NCBI RefSeq assembly: GCF_000188035.1
Contig: NZ_AEUY02000005.1
Span: 1-64,000, forward strand
Source: Streptococcus pseudoporcinus LQ 940-04
Lineage (GTDB): Bacteria; Bacillota; Bacilli; Lactobacillales; Streptococcaceae
Direction of reading: 5' to 3'
Length of the DNA stretch: 64,000 nucleotides
Of this stretch, positions 54,393 to 63,791 are shown one piece after another. The notes under the pieces are model-generated. The model ran no database searches. It had not been told where the DNA came from and was given only the letters and a program-made list of their open reading frames with translations. Both the position numbers and the translations under genes were made by a program. Every line of letters begins with the position of its first letter. Positions within the stretch are counted from its first letter, which is position 1.

Positions 54393-56099
54393 TTACTTGG
54401 TATAAGTGGAAACCACTTCTTTTATCTCATTTTCAATCGCTTCTAAAAAATTTTCCTTTGAAGATTGCCCCTGTGCAATATCCGATAACTCCATTTCCCA
54501 CTTTGCTGTTGTTTCTGCTGATTTAAAAGTATCGGCTACAATCGTTACAAGGCTGATTCCTTTATGTGTAGCAATAAGGTTCTTTTTATCTCTTTCTACA
54601 AATCCCTTGAAAATCAAATTTTCAATAATCCCTGCTCTTGTTGCAGGTGTTCCAAGTCCTTTTCGCTCAACCTCTACTCCTTTTTCAAGTGCATCATTTC
54701 CTGCAAGCTCCATAGATTTAAGAAGAGTATCTTCAGTAAAGTGTTTAGGTGATGTTGTATACTTTTCTTTTATTTCCTTGTTTTCAATGCTCAATACATC
54801 ACCAATGTTCACATCAGGAAGTGCCATATCTTCATTTTTCTTAGACTTGTATTCTTTAAGATATTTTGTAAAGCCTTCATCTTTAATTGTCTTGCCGGAG
54901 CTTGTAAATTCAAAACCGTCAAATTCAGCTACAATCTTCCTTGTGTTTTCCACTAAAGGATAGCCCACACTTGTGTGGAATTTATCGGATATAAGGAAGT
55001 AAACTTTAGCTTCACTTAAAGGAAGTTCTGAAACATCTTCTTTTAAGGAACTGATTGTCGGGATAATCGCATGATGATCTGTAACCTTTTTAGAGTTAAA
55101 TACCGTCTTAATACGACCCGTATCAAAGTCATTCTTTCCTAAGATATGATTGATGGTACTTGTAATCATATCTTCCGTTAAGCATCTGCTGTCTGTTCTC
55201 GGATAGGTAATCAGTTTCTTTTCGTAAAGACTTTGAGCATAATCAAGTGTCTGCTTAGCTGAGTATCCAAAATATTTATTGCACTCTCTTTGAAGCGTTG
55301 TCAGGTCAAATGGCAGCTCAGGCTTTGTTATCTTTTCCTTTTGAATAACATCGGTAATTTCTATCTTATCGCCTACTAAATTTAAGAGCTGTTCCGCTGT
55401 TATTTCATCATCAATTCTATCTGTTGATAGTGTAAAGCCATTAAGGCTTAATTCCACTGTATAATATTTTTCTTTCTTAAAATTTGCTATCTCATCATCT
55501 CTATTTACAATCATTGCAAGAGTTGGTGTTTGTACCCTCCCAACAGAATAACTCTGTTTATATAGGCACGAATACAGTCTGCTTAAATTCATTCCCACAA
55601 GCCAATCTGCTATTGCCCTTGCTTGTGATGATTCAAATAGATTATCGTAAAAACTTCCATCTTTTAGGTTATCAAAGCCCTCTTTAATTGCACTATCTTC
55701 CATTGATGAAATCCAAAAGCGTTTCATCTGCTTTTTACAATTTGCCTGATTATATACAAGCCTAAAGATGGCTTCTCCTTCACGCCCTGCATCGCAGGCA
55801 TTTATCACAATATCTATGTCCTTATCATTCATTAGCTTTTTAAGAATCGTAAATTGTTTCTTTGTAGACTTTGCAATCTCATACTTATATTCCTTTGGAA
55901 TAATCGGTAAATCAGCCATATTCCACTTCGCATATTTTTCATCATAACTATCAGGATTTGCCATTTGAATTAAATGTCCAACACACCAGCTTACCTTGTA
56001 TCCGTTTCCTTCATAATATCCGTCTTTCTTTTTTGTAGCTCCAATTACTTTTGCAATAGAAATTGCAACACTTGGCTTTTCAGCAATTACAAGTTTCAT
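54393..56099 (-). CDS. DNA topoisomerase III
   Basis: The 568-aa type IA topoisomerase has the Toprim start MKLVIAEKPSVAISIAKVIG, acidic DAGREGE at 103-109 and catalytic Tyr298 in ITYPRTDS. It lacks the C-terminal zinc-finger extensions of some ICE topoisomerases, so it is at the short end of the family. It probably resolves transferred DNA. It lies between the DUF4366 gene and KilA-N. Confidence 0.93.
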   Translation of the reverse strand: MKLVIAEKPSVAISIAKVIGATKKKDGYYEGNGYKVSWCVGHLIQMANPDSYDEKYAKWNMADLPIIPKEYKYEIAKSTKKQFTILKKLMNDKDIDIVINACDAGREGEAIFRLVYNQANCKKQMKRFWISSMEDSAIKEGFDNLKDGSFYDNLFESSQARAIADWLVGMNLSRLYSCLYKQSYSVGRVQTPTLAMIVNRDDEIANFKKEKYYTVELSLNGFTLSTDRIDDEITAEQLLNLVGDKIEITDVIQKEKITKPELPFDLTTLQRECNKYFGYSAKQTLDYAQSLYEKKLITYPRTDSRCLTEDMITSTINHILGKNDFDTGRIKTVFNSKKVTDHHAIIPTISSLKEDVSELPLSEAKVYFLISDKFHTSVGYPLVENTRKIVAEFDGFEFTSSGKTIKDEGFTKYLKEYKSKKNEDMALPDVNIGDVLSIENKEIKEKYTTSPKHFTEDTLLKSMELAGNDALEKGVEVERKGLGTPATRAGIIENLIFKGFVERDKKNLIATHKGISLVTIVADTFKSAETTAKWEMELSDIAQGQSSKENFLEAIENEIKEVVSTYTK

Positions 56100-56126
56100 C
56101 TATATTTTTCCTCCTGTTTTCAATAT

Positions 56127-56156
56127 AAAAGGGCGAAAGATTTTACTCTCTCGCCC
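56127..56156 (-). terminator. Terminator-like hairpin before topoisomerase III
   Basis: Minus-strand GGGCGAGAGA/TCTTTCGCCC stem, loop GTAAAA, then TTTTA. It lies between DUF4366 and topoisomerase III and shares the AGAGTAAAATCT apex with the hairpin at 53452. Confidence 0.7.
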
Positions 56157-56196
56157 TGTGTTTTGCACCAAATATTGTATAGTTTTGGGTGCAAAC

Positions 56197-58386
56197 TCAT
56201 TCTACCTCATCAGCCTGTTTATCTTCTGTTTCTGCTTCATCTACTTCATTTTCACTTTCTTCTTCCTCCGAAAAGAAATCATCATCTTCCTCCTCAAAGC
56301 CTTCAAGCTCCTTATCTTCTTTTTTCTTAATGACCTTGAAATAATATCCTGCCCCTAATGCTCCTGCTACTACAAGAATGAGAATTAAGTAAGTTCCCAT
56401 ATTGCTGCTTTCTTCTTTTTTTACTGGCTTAGGTTCTTCTTTTTCAGGTTCTTCCTTTTTAATTTCCTGTTTCGGAGCTTCTTTCTTTTCAACCATATTG
56501 AGAAGATCATCTTCTGATACTTCTGTTAGGAGCATGACATTCTCGCTATCCTCATCGTGATTGATGATTAAATGAAAGGTCTTGCCATTCTTAGTAGTAA
56601 AGGTAACAAACTGTCTTGCATCAGCAGAATATTTATCCGTTTCTTTATTATCTTTACTGTCATTATGGCGAATTGGATAATCCTTGTTCGCATTATCCTT
56701 ATTTTCCGTAACAGTTCCTCGTGCCTTTGATGGAGCAGAAGCAACTCCTTTATTGGTATTTACATTCTTACTTGAACCATCCATAGAGGAATCCTGACTG
56801 CTGTTATTGGCAGGCTGTTTCGGTGTCAGCTTATTGGGATAACGAACTTCTTTTTCTTTTTCATCGGTCTTGTCAACATTTGTGTCCTTTGTAATCTTTC
56901 CTGTATTATCCTGTGATGATGAGCCTTTACCCGTATCACTTACAGATGTTTGAGGAAAGTTTCCTGTTCCTGTTTTCATTCCAGAGATAGGGCTGATTGG
57001 TGTTACAGTAGGATTATGCGTAACTGTAGCCTTGCCAACCTCATTCGTCTTTTTCTCAAGCTCCTTAATTTTCTCAGTTAGCTTCTCAATCTCCTTTTTC
57101 ATATCCGCCGATAAGTCCTTATCGTCTTTTCTCTTTTCAAGTTTTTCCTTCAGCTTATCTATTTTTTCCTCAAGGTCTTTGATTTTCTCCTTTTGCTTGT
57201 CGCTTAATTTATCCTTGTCCTTAATCTCCTGACTTAGCTTATCAAGTTTTTCCTGAAGTTCCTTAGATTCCTTTTCCATTTTTGAAATATCATCTTTGCT
57301 AAGCTCTGTTTGAGTTCCCTTATCTTCTGTTTTTGGCTTTTCTGTCTGCGTCTGAGCATTACTTTCTAACTTTTTTACAATTCGGATAATACTATCGCTT
57401 CCATCACCTTTTACTGTGTAGTTTACAAAATCGTCATTAAAGCTCATGTTATCAGGAAGCATTTCAAGATCAGAAGCGTCAATCACCTGATTTTTGTCAA
57501 AGAAAGCTGAATACTCCTTATATACCTTTCCATCCTGATATTGATATTTGACCTTTACTTCACTTTTTGTCTGACTTTCCTGATTCTTTGTATCCTTATT
57601 GTCTGTTTGAGCTGACGCATTCGCTACCCTCTTATATAAATCCTCTAAAGGTAATTCAAGATATGGGACACCGGTATGAAATCTGTTCCATGTTTCAATA
57701 ATCAGCTTGTCCTTAACAATCTTGATTTCTTTTACATTGTTGATATTGGGATTTGCTTCCTTTACTCTGCCAATAATAGCGTTCTTTGTTTCCTCTTTAA
57801 GCTCTCCCTCATAGTCAACTGTTACTTTCTCAATTTTTCTATTTAACTGTAAAACAGGGCAGGTATAGACAATGACATTTGCTTTCTTTCCTTTTACGGT
57901 TCGCTCTTCCGCATTTTCTGTAATATCTCCAATATAGTAATTATCTTTATCTCTTGGAGAAACGATACTTGTAAAAGCACCTGTCCCTACATTGTGAATT
58001 CGATAATATGGATATGTTTTCTTTGTCATGTATCTTAGATCATCTAACTGATTTTCTTTGTCCATATTCTCATTGGTAAAGGTTTCATTATACTTATCGA
58101 CAACTACACCTCCCTTTTCTTCAAAGGATTTTGATAAGGAAAATTTAAAGTTCAATGGCTGACCTTCTTTATTTTCTTTTCCGACATAATAAAATCCTCT
58201 AAAGGTGTCATCTGAAGTATGATCCTCAAATTTCAGTTCATAATATGTTTCATATTTTTCAGGCGGTTCATTTGACGCAAATACTGTCTTTGCACCAACT
58301 TTTAATACCCCTAAAACTCCACCCATTAACAGGGTAAAAGCTACAACAATAGCTGTAATTCTTTTATTTTTCAAACTGGTTTTCAT
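56197..58386 (-). CDS. Large DUF4366/CD1107-type surface protein with N-terminal extension
   Basis: The 729-aa protein has an N-terminal membrane/signal helix (about 10-35), a long extracytoplasmic part (about 35-350) of mixed beta character, two TQTE motifs (near 350-370), a heptad coiled coil (about 370-455), a Ser/Thr/Asn-rich spacer, a compact domain (about 600-640: FVTFTTKNGKTFHLIINHDE, VMLLTEVSEDDLLNMV) and a C-terminal transmembrane helix (GTYLILILVVAGALGAGYYF) with an acidic cytoplasmic tail. The FHLIINHDE block and tail are CD1107/DUF4366. The long N-terminal region is unusual for the family. Confidence 0.75.
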   Translation of the reverse strand: MKTSLKNKRITAIVVAFTLLMGGVLGVLKVGAKTVFASNEPPEKYETYYELKFEDHTSDDTFRGFYYVGKENKEGQPLNFKFSLSKSFEEKGGVVVDKYNETFTNENMDKENQLDDLRYMTKKTYPYYRIHNVGTGAFTSIVSPRDKDNYYIGDITENAEERTVKGKKANVIVYTCPVLQLNRKIEKVTVDYEGELKEETKNAIIGRVKEANPNINNVKEIKIVKDKLIIETWNRFHTGVPYLELPLEDLYKRVANASAQTDNKDTKNQESQTKSEVKVKYQYQDGKVYKEYSAFFDKNQVIDASDLEMLPDNMSFNDDFVNYTVKGDGSDSIIRIVKKLESNAQTQTEKPKTEDKGTQTELSKDDISKMEKESKELQEKLDKLSQEIKDKDKLSDKQKEKIKDLEEKIDKLKEKLEKRKDDKDLSADMKKEIEKLTEKIKELEKKTNEVGKATVTHNPTVTPISPISGMKTGTGNFPQTSVSDTGKGSSSQDNTGKITKDTNVDKTDEKEKEVRYPNKLTPKQPANNSSQDSSMDGSSKNVNTNKGVASAPSKARGTVTENKDNANKDYPIRHNDSKDNKETDKYSADARQFVTFTTKNGKTFHLIINHDEDSENVMLLTEVSEDDLLNMVEKKEAPKQEIKKEEPEKEEPKPVKKEESSNMGTYLILILVVAGALGAGYYFKVIKKKEDKELEGFEEEDDDFFSEEEESENEVDEAETEDKQADEVE

Positions 58387-58600
58387 TTGTTTTCTCCTTT
58401 TTCACTTCTGCTTTTTCTCTGTTTACTTTTGCCATTAAATCACTGATTGTAATGTTGTTCTTTCTGCAAATGGCAATAATTTCTTCGTTTTCAAGTTCTT
58501 CCTCACGAATGAACAAAGGCTCCAATTCTTCATCAATCAGAGCCTTTTTATCCTTTAACTTCTTTATTCTGTTTTTTACTGCTGTCAGTTCTTTTTTCAA
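58364..58600 (-). CDS. DUF4315 small protein
   Basis: The 78-aa charged protein (MKKELTAVKNRIKKLKDKKA, then EEIIAICRKNNITISDLMAK) is DUF4315, found between the hydrolase and DUF4366 gene in all CTn-type elements. It is helical with an N-terminal coiled coil. It overlaps the downstream gene by 23 nt. Function unknown. Confidence 0.85.
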   Translation of the reverse strand: MKKELTAVKNRIKKLKDKKALIDEELEPLFIREEELENEEIIAICRKNNITISDLMAKVNREKAEVKKEKTNENQFEK

Positions 58601-58612
58601 ATTGTGTCCTCC

Positions 58613-60772
58613 TTATCTGTTTACATTTGGCGGAAAGCCGAAGCCTACTGGATGATGCTGACAGAAAGTTGCTATCCAATCATCTAAGGTAGTTACTCTG
58701 ATTCTCCCGATATTATCTATTACCTTGCCATCGCCTATATAAATGCCTACATGACCATAGGTAAGTCCTGCTGTACTTCCACTACTACTGCTTTCCACCG
58801 CTACAAGCATTCCCACCTTGAGTTTTGACCTGTCTGATGTAAAGGTGTAGTTTCGGTACATATCGCAGGCATTTCCGCCAATATATCCAAGTCCTGCATT
58901 TTGATAGACCTGCGATACCCACATGGCACACCAGCCTGCACCCGGAGATGGCGTAATGTATGCAGCATTTACAATTTTCTTTTGAACTTCCGTAGAAGCT
59001 TCATACTCTTTTCCGCCTCCGATACCTCCATTGGAAGCAATAAGGTCGCTATTACCAAAGGCTTCTCCCATATTGCCTTGAGCAAGGAATAAGGCTTCAT
59101 AGTGCTTTAGATTGTCAGGATAGTTTGCAAAGACTTCTCTGATGATACTGTCCATTTCCCTTTTATGAAGGGTTACAATGAGTTTCTTGTACTCGTAAGG
59201 TTCTTCATGGCTTTCGGTATATTCATTTCCATCTTCATCGGTATAAGTTTCTGTAACTGTCCTATATCTGATTTCCACTTCTTCCTTATACTCAAGGTCA
59301 TACATGGACTTAAAAAGCTCATTTAATACGGAGCTTACTTCCGATACATTCTTTACTTCTCCGCACCTTGATGTAATGTAGGATAAAAGCTCATGGACAT
59401 TATGCCCGATGTACTCTGTGTTATTTAGGATGTACTCGTCATATCCGGGATAATTCTCTTTGACATGATCAACCTCGTTTTGAAGCTCACTTTCCATAGC
59501 GGAAAAGTTCTGATTGATTTCATTTAGGACATTTGGCTTTGACAAATAGCTTGTTGTAAGAACAGAACTTGTGGAGTTCATAAAGCCTGTCATTCCTGTC
59601 CCTGCAAAGTTGATAAAGAAAGTTCCCAAAATAATAAGACCTATGAAAATAATCATAAGTCCCTTTGCTTTTCTTAATATAACTTCCTTTGAACTTTTAA
59701 GACTTCCGATAAGCCCTTCCTTAATGCGATCTCTAAGCCTTGACTTGTTCTGCCTTTTAATGGAATCTTTCATCTGCTTTCGCTTTTGAAATCGCTTAAA
59801 GTTATTTGCTTTTTGATACTCCTGTGTCTTTTTTAGCTCCTCTTTGGCATCTCGAAACTCTAACTTGGATTTTCGCTTTCTGATTTTATAGTCCTTATTC
59901 GTAAGGTCATATCCTTTTTTTGCTCTTTTCTTATCTGAATAGTTCTTAATGCCATGAATGAGTTTTGAGCTTGTGTCGGCTGTTTTTTCTCCTGCCTCTA
60001 CCCCTTGATTTTCATCACTTCCATGAGATAAGTAATCTCTTACGGTTTCACTTCCTTTAGCAAGTCCTGATAAAGCGGACACCTTAGAAGCCTTATCCCT
60101 AAAAGTTCTTTCCTGTTCTTTAGAAATCCTGTTTTTCTTTTCTCTATCAAGGATGGCTTCTTTTCCGCTTTTTTTATTGTCAGCATTTTCCTCTTTGGCT
60201 TCTTTATCCTTTTTTCTGGTATAGAGCTTATCGGAATAGTTTTTTCTCTTATAATTTTTCTTTTGAGCTTTTTGGCTTTTTGAAAAGCTTTTTGTCTCTT
60301 CTACTTTATGTTGCAGATTATCCTCTACATCATAGGTTGACTCAAAATAGTCGCTGTCCCTAAAGTCATTGTCATATCTGTCTATGATTCCGTCATTGTC
60401 GAGGTCTTTTCCTAAAGGATCATAGATTTTTCCATCCTTAACCTCAGTATCATAATCAGCTTTTCCAATTTCTTTTTGACTTACACCTTCTGTTTCAGTT
60501 ACAGAAGCTACGCTATCCTTATCAGAAGCTCTATACCTTGCATTTCTTTTAGAAGTTTTTCCGTTTAATTCAGTTTCTGCACTTCTCTTACTGACCTTTT
60601 CATGAACCTTATCTTGAAATCTGTCTTTGTCATGGACGATTTTCCCTCTGTAATCATCATTATGCTTTAGTTTATTTTCTTCAGGCTCTATACTGCCATT
60701 ACTTTGCAACCTTTCCTTTTCAATCCTTGCCCTTTGCCTTTCCTTAAAGTCCTTTTTCAGTTTCTTTCCCAT
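58613..60772 (-). CDS. CD1108-type conjugal cell-wall hydrolase (CHAP/NlpC-like)
   Basis: The 719-aa protein starts with a basic, disordered region (about 1-360) containing an Asp-rich motif (KDLDNDGIIDRYDNDFRDSD), one transmembrane helix (LMIIFIGLIILGTFFINFAG, about 370), and an extracytoplasmic part ending in an NlpC/P60- or CHAP-like amidase: GAGWCAMWVSQVYQN (Cys) and TYGHVGIYIGDG (His). It opens the wall for the mating channel. It overlaps VirB4 context by 4 nt and ends 12 nt before DUF4315. Confidence 0.9.
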   Translation of the reverse strand: MGKKLKKDFKERQRARIEKERLQSNGSIEPEENKLKHNDDYRGKIVHDKDRFQDKVHEKVSKRSAETELNGKTSKRNARYRASDKDSVASVTETEGVSQKEIGKADYDTEVKDGKIYDPLGKDLDNDGIIDRYDNDFRDSDYFESTYDVEDNLQHKVEETKSFSKSQKAQKKNYKRKNYSDKLYTRKKDKEAKEENADNKKSGKEAILDREKKNRISKEQERTFRDKASKVSALSGLAKGSETVRDYLSHGSDENQGVEAGEKTADTSSKLIHGIKNYSDKKRAKKGYDLTNKDYKIRKRKSKLEFRDAKEELKKTQEYQKANNFKRFQKRKQMKDSIKRQNKSRLRDRIKEGLIGSLKSSKEVILRKAKGLMIIFIGLIILGTFFINFAGTGMTGFMNSTSSVLTTSYLSKPNVLNEINQNFSAMESELQNEVDHVKENYPGYDEYILNNTEYIGHNVHELLSYITSRCGEVKNVSEVSSVLNELFKSMYDLEYKEEVEIRYRTVTETYTDEDGNEYTESHEEPYEYKKLIVTLHKREMDSIIREVFANYPDNLKHYEALFLAQGNMGEAFGNSDLIASNGGIGGGKEYEASTEVQKKIVNAAYITPSPGAGWCAMWVSQVYQNAGLGYIGGNACDMYRNYTFTSDRSKLKVGMLVAVESSSSGSTAGLTYGHVGIYIGDGKVIDNIGRIRVTTLDDWIATFCQHHPVGFGFPPNVNR

Positions 60773-60776
60773 AAGC

Positions 60777-63206
60777 CTACCTCACTTCTTCAGGCTTGGT
60801 TGTCATCTTCTGATAAAGAATTGTGTCTTTCGGGAACTTATCAAGGAAAGGTACAATGGTATTTCCAAAGAACAAAAGTCCTTCTCCTGCATTGGAATTG
60901 GTTACATATTTTAGCTGTGGCTGTGAGATTTTAAGTTTCCTTGCTAAAATTTCTCTATCGCCTGAAGCCTGATTAAGCATTAGCACAAAGTCCGTATTAT
61001 CAAAGATATTTTCTATCTCCTTACTCATCAGTAGGTCTTTGACATTTTGTGTAATACCTGTCGGGATTCCTCCCCACTTACGAAATCTTTTCCAAATTTC
61101 TACGGAATAAGAAGCTGTCTGCTCGTCTTTTAAAAGCAAGTGAAACTCGTCGATATAGTACCTTGTAGCCTTATTCCCTCTGTTTTGCGATACCTTATTC
61201 CATACCTGATCCTGAATAACGAGCATTCCAATTTTTTTAAGCTGCGAGCCTAACTCCTTAATGTCAAAACAAAGAAGCTGCTTATTTAAGTCCACATTGG
61301 ACTGATGGTTAAATACATTAAGAGAACCTGTTACATAAATCTCCATTTCCGTTGCCAGTTTTTTCCCGACTTTTTCTTCCTGATTTTTTAACATATCATA
61401 TAGGTTTTGAAGAATGGGCATATTACAAGGCTTTGGATTTTCAAAATACTTTTCATAAATCTTAGGAAGGCATCTGTCTATAACCGACTTTTCTTCTGCT
61501 GTAAGACCGCTACCACCAACTACTAATTCAAGCATTGACATAATGAAGTTTGCTTTATCTTTCAGCGGTGCGTCCCCATCGCCATAGTTCATATTGATGT
61601 CAAGGGGATTTAGATAGTCTTTTGACTTACTGCTAACCTTTATGACTTCTCCTTTAAACTGACGCACAAGGTTTCCGTACTCGCCTTCCGGATCGCAGAT
61701 AATCACATCATCATCGGTTGTAAGAATGGCATTTGCCATTTCTCTTTTTGCACTAAAGGACTTACCACTTCCCGGAGTTCCGAGAATTAGACCGTTTGGA
61801 TTTTTCAGTTTCTTTCTATCTGCCATAATCAAGTTATGACTTAGGGCATTTAGTCCATAATACAAACTGTTCGCCGAATTTATGAAAAGCTCCTCTGTGG
61901 TAAAAGGCATAAATACTGCCGTAGATGATGAGGTTAGTCCTCTGTCAATTTCAATCTTATTTACCCCAAGTGGAAGTACACTGATTAAGCCCTGCTCCTG
62001 TGAGTGATCAAGTCTTTTTAACTTGCAATTATGCTTATTGGCAATAGAGCTGATTTGAGAAATGGTATTATCCAGCTTTTGAATCGTCTTTGCAAAGTTC
62101 ATAAAAATAATGGTTACAACAAACATTCTTTCATCTCTTGTCTGGAGGTCTTTTAAAAGACTTTTTACATCTTCTCCATAGGTAATTAAATCACTTGGAA
62201 GAATGTCCATATCATATCCCGACCTTACAGCCTTTTTATTTTCCTCAATCTTCATCTTGTCAATATCAGTATTTTTCCTTTTTACCATCTTGATGGCTTC
62301 TGACTGCTCGATTGCCTTGATGTGAAAAGAGATATTGATGTTATCGTCTATATCCAAAAACTCGGCAAGCATACGGTCTGAAAGCTCACTTGCAAGGATT
62401 TGAAAATGACTTGCTGCTCCGATAAACTTTCCAAACTTAAAATACCTTGACGGTGTAAAGTTAAATTCATCAGGAGCAATGTATGTCTTTGTGCTTTCCT
62501 TTTTCTTTAAGTTCTTATATGAAAATTCAAAGGTCTTATTAGGATTTAACACATCGTGAAGAATCTTTAGCCTTTCCTCTCCGTTCAGGCTTTCCGCTCT
62601 TACTCCCATACTTTTAAGACTCGATAATATATCTATCTCCAGTCTTTCCAGTTTTGATGTTGCCTGCTCTAAATTATCCGCTTCCACCGTAAAGGTTACA
62701 TACTTTGATTTTTTCAGTCCGTTATTTCCCTTAACAATCTGACTTTTAAGCATCTCCCTAAACTCAAGGCGTATATCGTCAAACCCGTCCTTTTTATCCG
62801 GTATTTGAATGGCTGATTTCATTTCTTCATTTCTGCCAAGCTGATTGATATATGAAAATTCGATGCTAATACTTGGATCAAAGGAATTAAGAAAGTTTGC
62901 AAACTGATTAAAAATCAAATCCCTATCTTCTTCTAAGGCAAGCTGATAGTTTATATCCTCAAAGGCGATACTCTTATTAAAATGCTTTTCATCAATCTGA
63001 CATATCCCGCTTTTTAAAAGTCTAAGGTAGGGAATGGTATCTTCAACAGTGTATCTTTTCGGTTCTTTCCTAAAGATAAGGTCAAGTAATCCGCCCCTAT
63101 CTTTTTTAGACTTTCCTTTATTTTGCTTTAAGTCCTGTTTTTGACTTCTTAACTTCTTTTGGTTTTGTTCTAACTTTAGCTGCTGAATCTTTCTTTTGTC
63201 TTTCAA
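60777..63206 (-). CDS. VirB4-like secretion ATPase of the outer element
   Basis: The 809-aa protein (start TTG 63206 directly after AGGAGG) has N-terminal basic coiled region, a VirB4 N domain, and C-terminal motor domain with Walker A LGTPGSGKSFSAKRE, Walker B region CDPEGEYGNLVRQF and YYIDEFHLLLKDEQ, and ITQNVKDL. It powers the type IV secretion channel. Its start overlaps the PrgI gene by 89 nt, an unusually long overlap. Confidence 0.94.
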   Translation of the reverse strand: MKDKRKIQQLKLEQNQKKLRSQKQDLKQNKGKSKKDRGGLLDLIFRKEPKRYTVEDTIPYLRLLKSGICQIDEKHFNKSIAFEDINYQLALEEDRDLIFNQFANFLNSFDPSISIEFSYINQLGRNEEMKSAIQIPDKKDGFDDIRLEFREMLKSQIVKGNNGLKKSKYVTFTVEADNLEQATSKLERLEIDILSSLKSMGVRAESLNGEERLKILHDVLNPNKTFEFSYKNLKKKESTKTYIAPDEFNFTPSRYFKFGKFIGAASHFQILASELSDRMLAEFLDIDDNINISFHIKAIEQSEAIKMVKRKNTDIDKMKIEENKKAVRSGYDMDILPSDLITYGEDVKSLLKDLQTRDERMFVVTIIFMNFAKTIQKLDNTISQISSIANKHNCKLKRLDHSQEQGLISVLPLGVNKIEIDRGLTSSSTAVFMPFTTEELFINSANSLYYGLNALSHNLIMADRKKLKNPNGLILGTPGSGKSFSAKREMANAILTTDDDVIICDPEGEYGNLVRQFKGEVIKVSSKSKDYLNPLDINMNYGDGDAPLKDKANFIMSMLELVVGGSGLTAEEKSVIDRCLPKIYEKYFENPKPCNMPILQNLYDMLKNQEEKVGKKLATEMEIYVTGSLNVFNHQSNVDLNKQLLCFDIKELGSQLKKIGMLVIQDQVWNKVSQNRGNKATRYYIDEFHLLLKDEQTASYSVEIWKRFRKWGGIPTGITQNVKDLLMSKEIENIFDNTDFVLMLNQASGDREILARKLKISQPQLKYVTNSNAGEGLLFFGNTIVPFLDKFPKDTILYQKMTTKPEEVR

Positions 63207-63507
63207 GGTAAACCTCCTTTCTCACTCTTTTTTGTGGCTGATAAAATTTATGAAGGTAAACATACTTAAAGTATTTCTCAAAGCTAAGTCCGTCCTTTTC
63301 AAAAAGAGTGATGAAAAATATAGGGAGAGTGGACACAATGAGAAAGATGACTGCTATATCATTTGGAACTACCTTTCGCATAAATAAATAGATTGGTATT
63401 CCAATCATTCCTGCAATCGTAAAACCTATCAGTTGTCTTTTGGTCAAGTTGAATGCAACCTTTGTTTTTACCTTCTTTAAGTCTTTTGGGATAGGTACAT
63501 ACGCCAT
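63118..63507 (-). CDS. PrgI family membrane protein
   Basis: The 129-aa protein MAYVPIPKDLKKVKTKVAFN has two hydrophobic segments (GFTIAGMIGIPIYLFM and IAVIFLIVSTLPIFFITLF) and a basic C-terminus. PrgI is the VirB3-like partner of VirB4. Its last 30 codons overlap the VirB4 start. Confidence 0.9.
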   Translation of the reverse strand: MAYVPIPKDLKKVKTKVAFNLTKRQLIGFTIAGMIGIPIYLFMRKVVPNDIAVIFLIVSTLPIFFITLFEKDGLSFEKYFKYVYLHKFYQPQKRVRKEVYLERQKKDSAAKVRTKPKEVKKSKTGLKAK

Positions 63508-63510
63508 AAC

Positions 63511-63777
63511 TTACCTCCCATCTTCTTTATTCTTTGAAAGCTCCTCTATATGCTCATATACGGAGCCGATTTCTTCCTGAATACTTGCAATCTGTTCATC
63601 TATACTTCTGTTATATCTTTCCTGCATTAGACAAAAATCATTGTGGCAGCGACCGATGTCCTTTGTTCTTTCTTCCAAGTCATTCACTTTGCTGTGAAGC
63701 CTGATTCTATCCATCACTGCCAAAATACCTGTTCCAACTGCTACTGCTATCAATACTGTTTTTCTTTTGTTCATCAT
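63511..63777 (-). CDS. Small membrane-anchored coiled-coil protein
   Basis: The 88-aa protein starts MMNKRKTVLIAVAVGTGILA with one N-terminal helix, followed by a charged coiled coil to EDGR. It lies between TrbL and PrgI, where small, poorly conserved ORFs occur in CTn elements. No family recognised; a stabilising role at the channel is inference. Confidence 0.7.
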   Translation of the reverse strand: MMNKRKTVLIAVAVGTGILAVMDRIRLHSKVNDLEERTKDIGRCHNDFCLMQERYNRSIDEQIASIQEEIGSVYEHIEELSKNKEDGR

Positions 63778-63791
63778 ATATTTCCTTTCTT

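Noticed and set aside
54406..54963. 185-codon plus-strand ORF opposite topoisomerase III
   Set aside because: Serine- and phenylalanine-rich translation typical of an antisense shadow of an AT-rich gene; no ribosome site or family.
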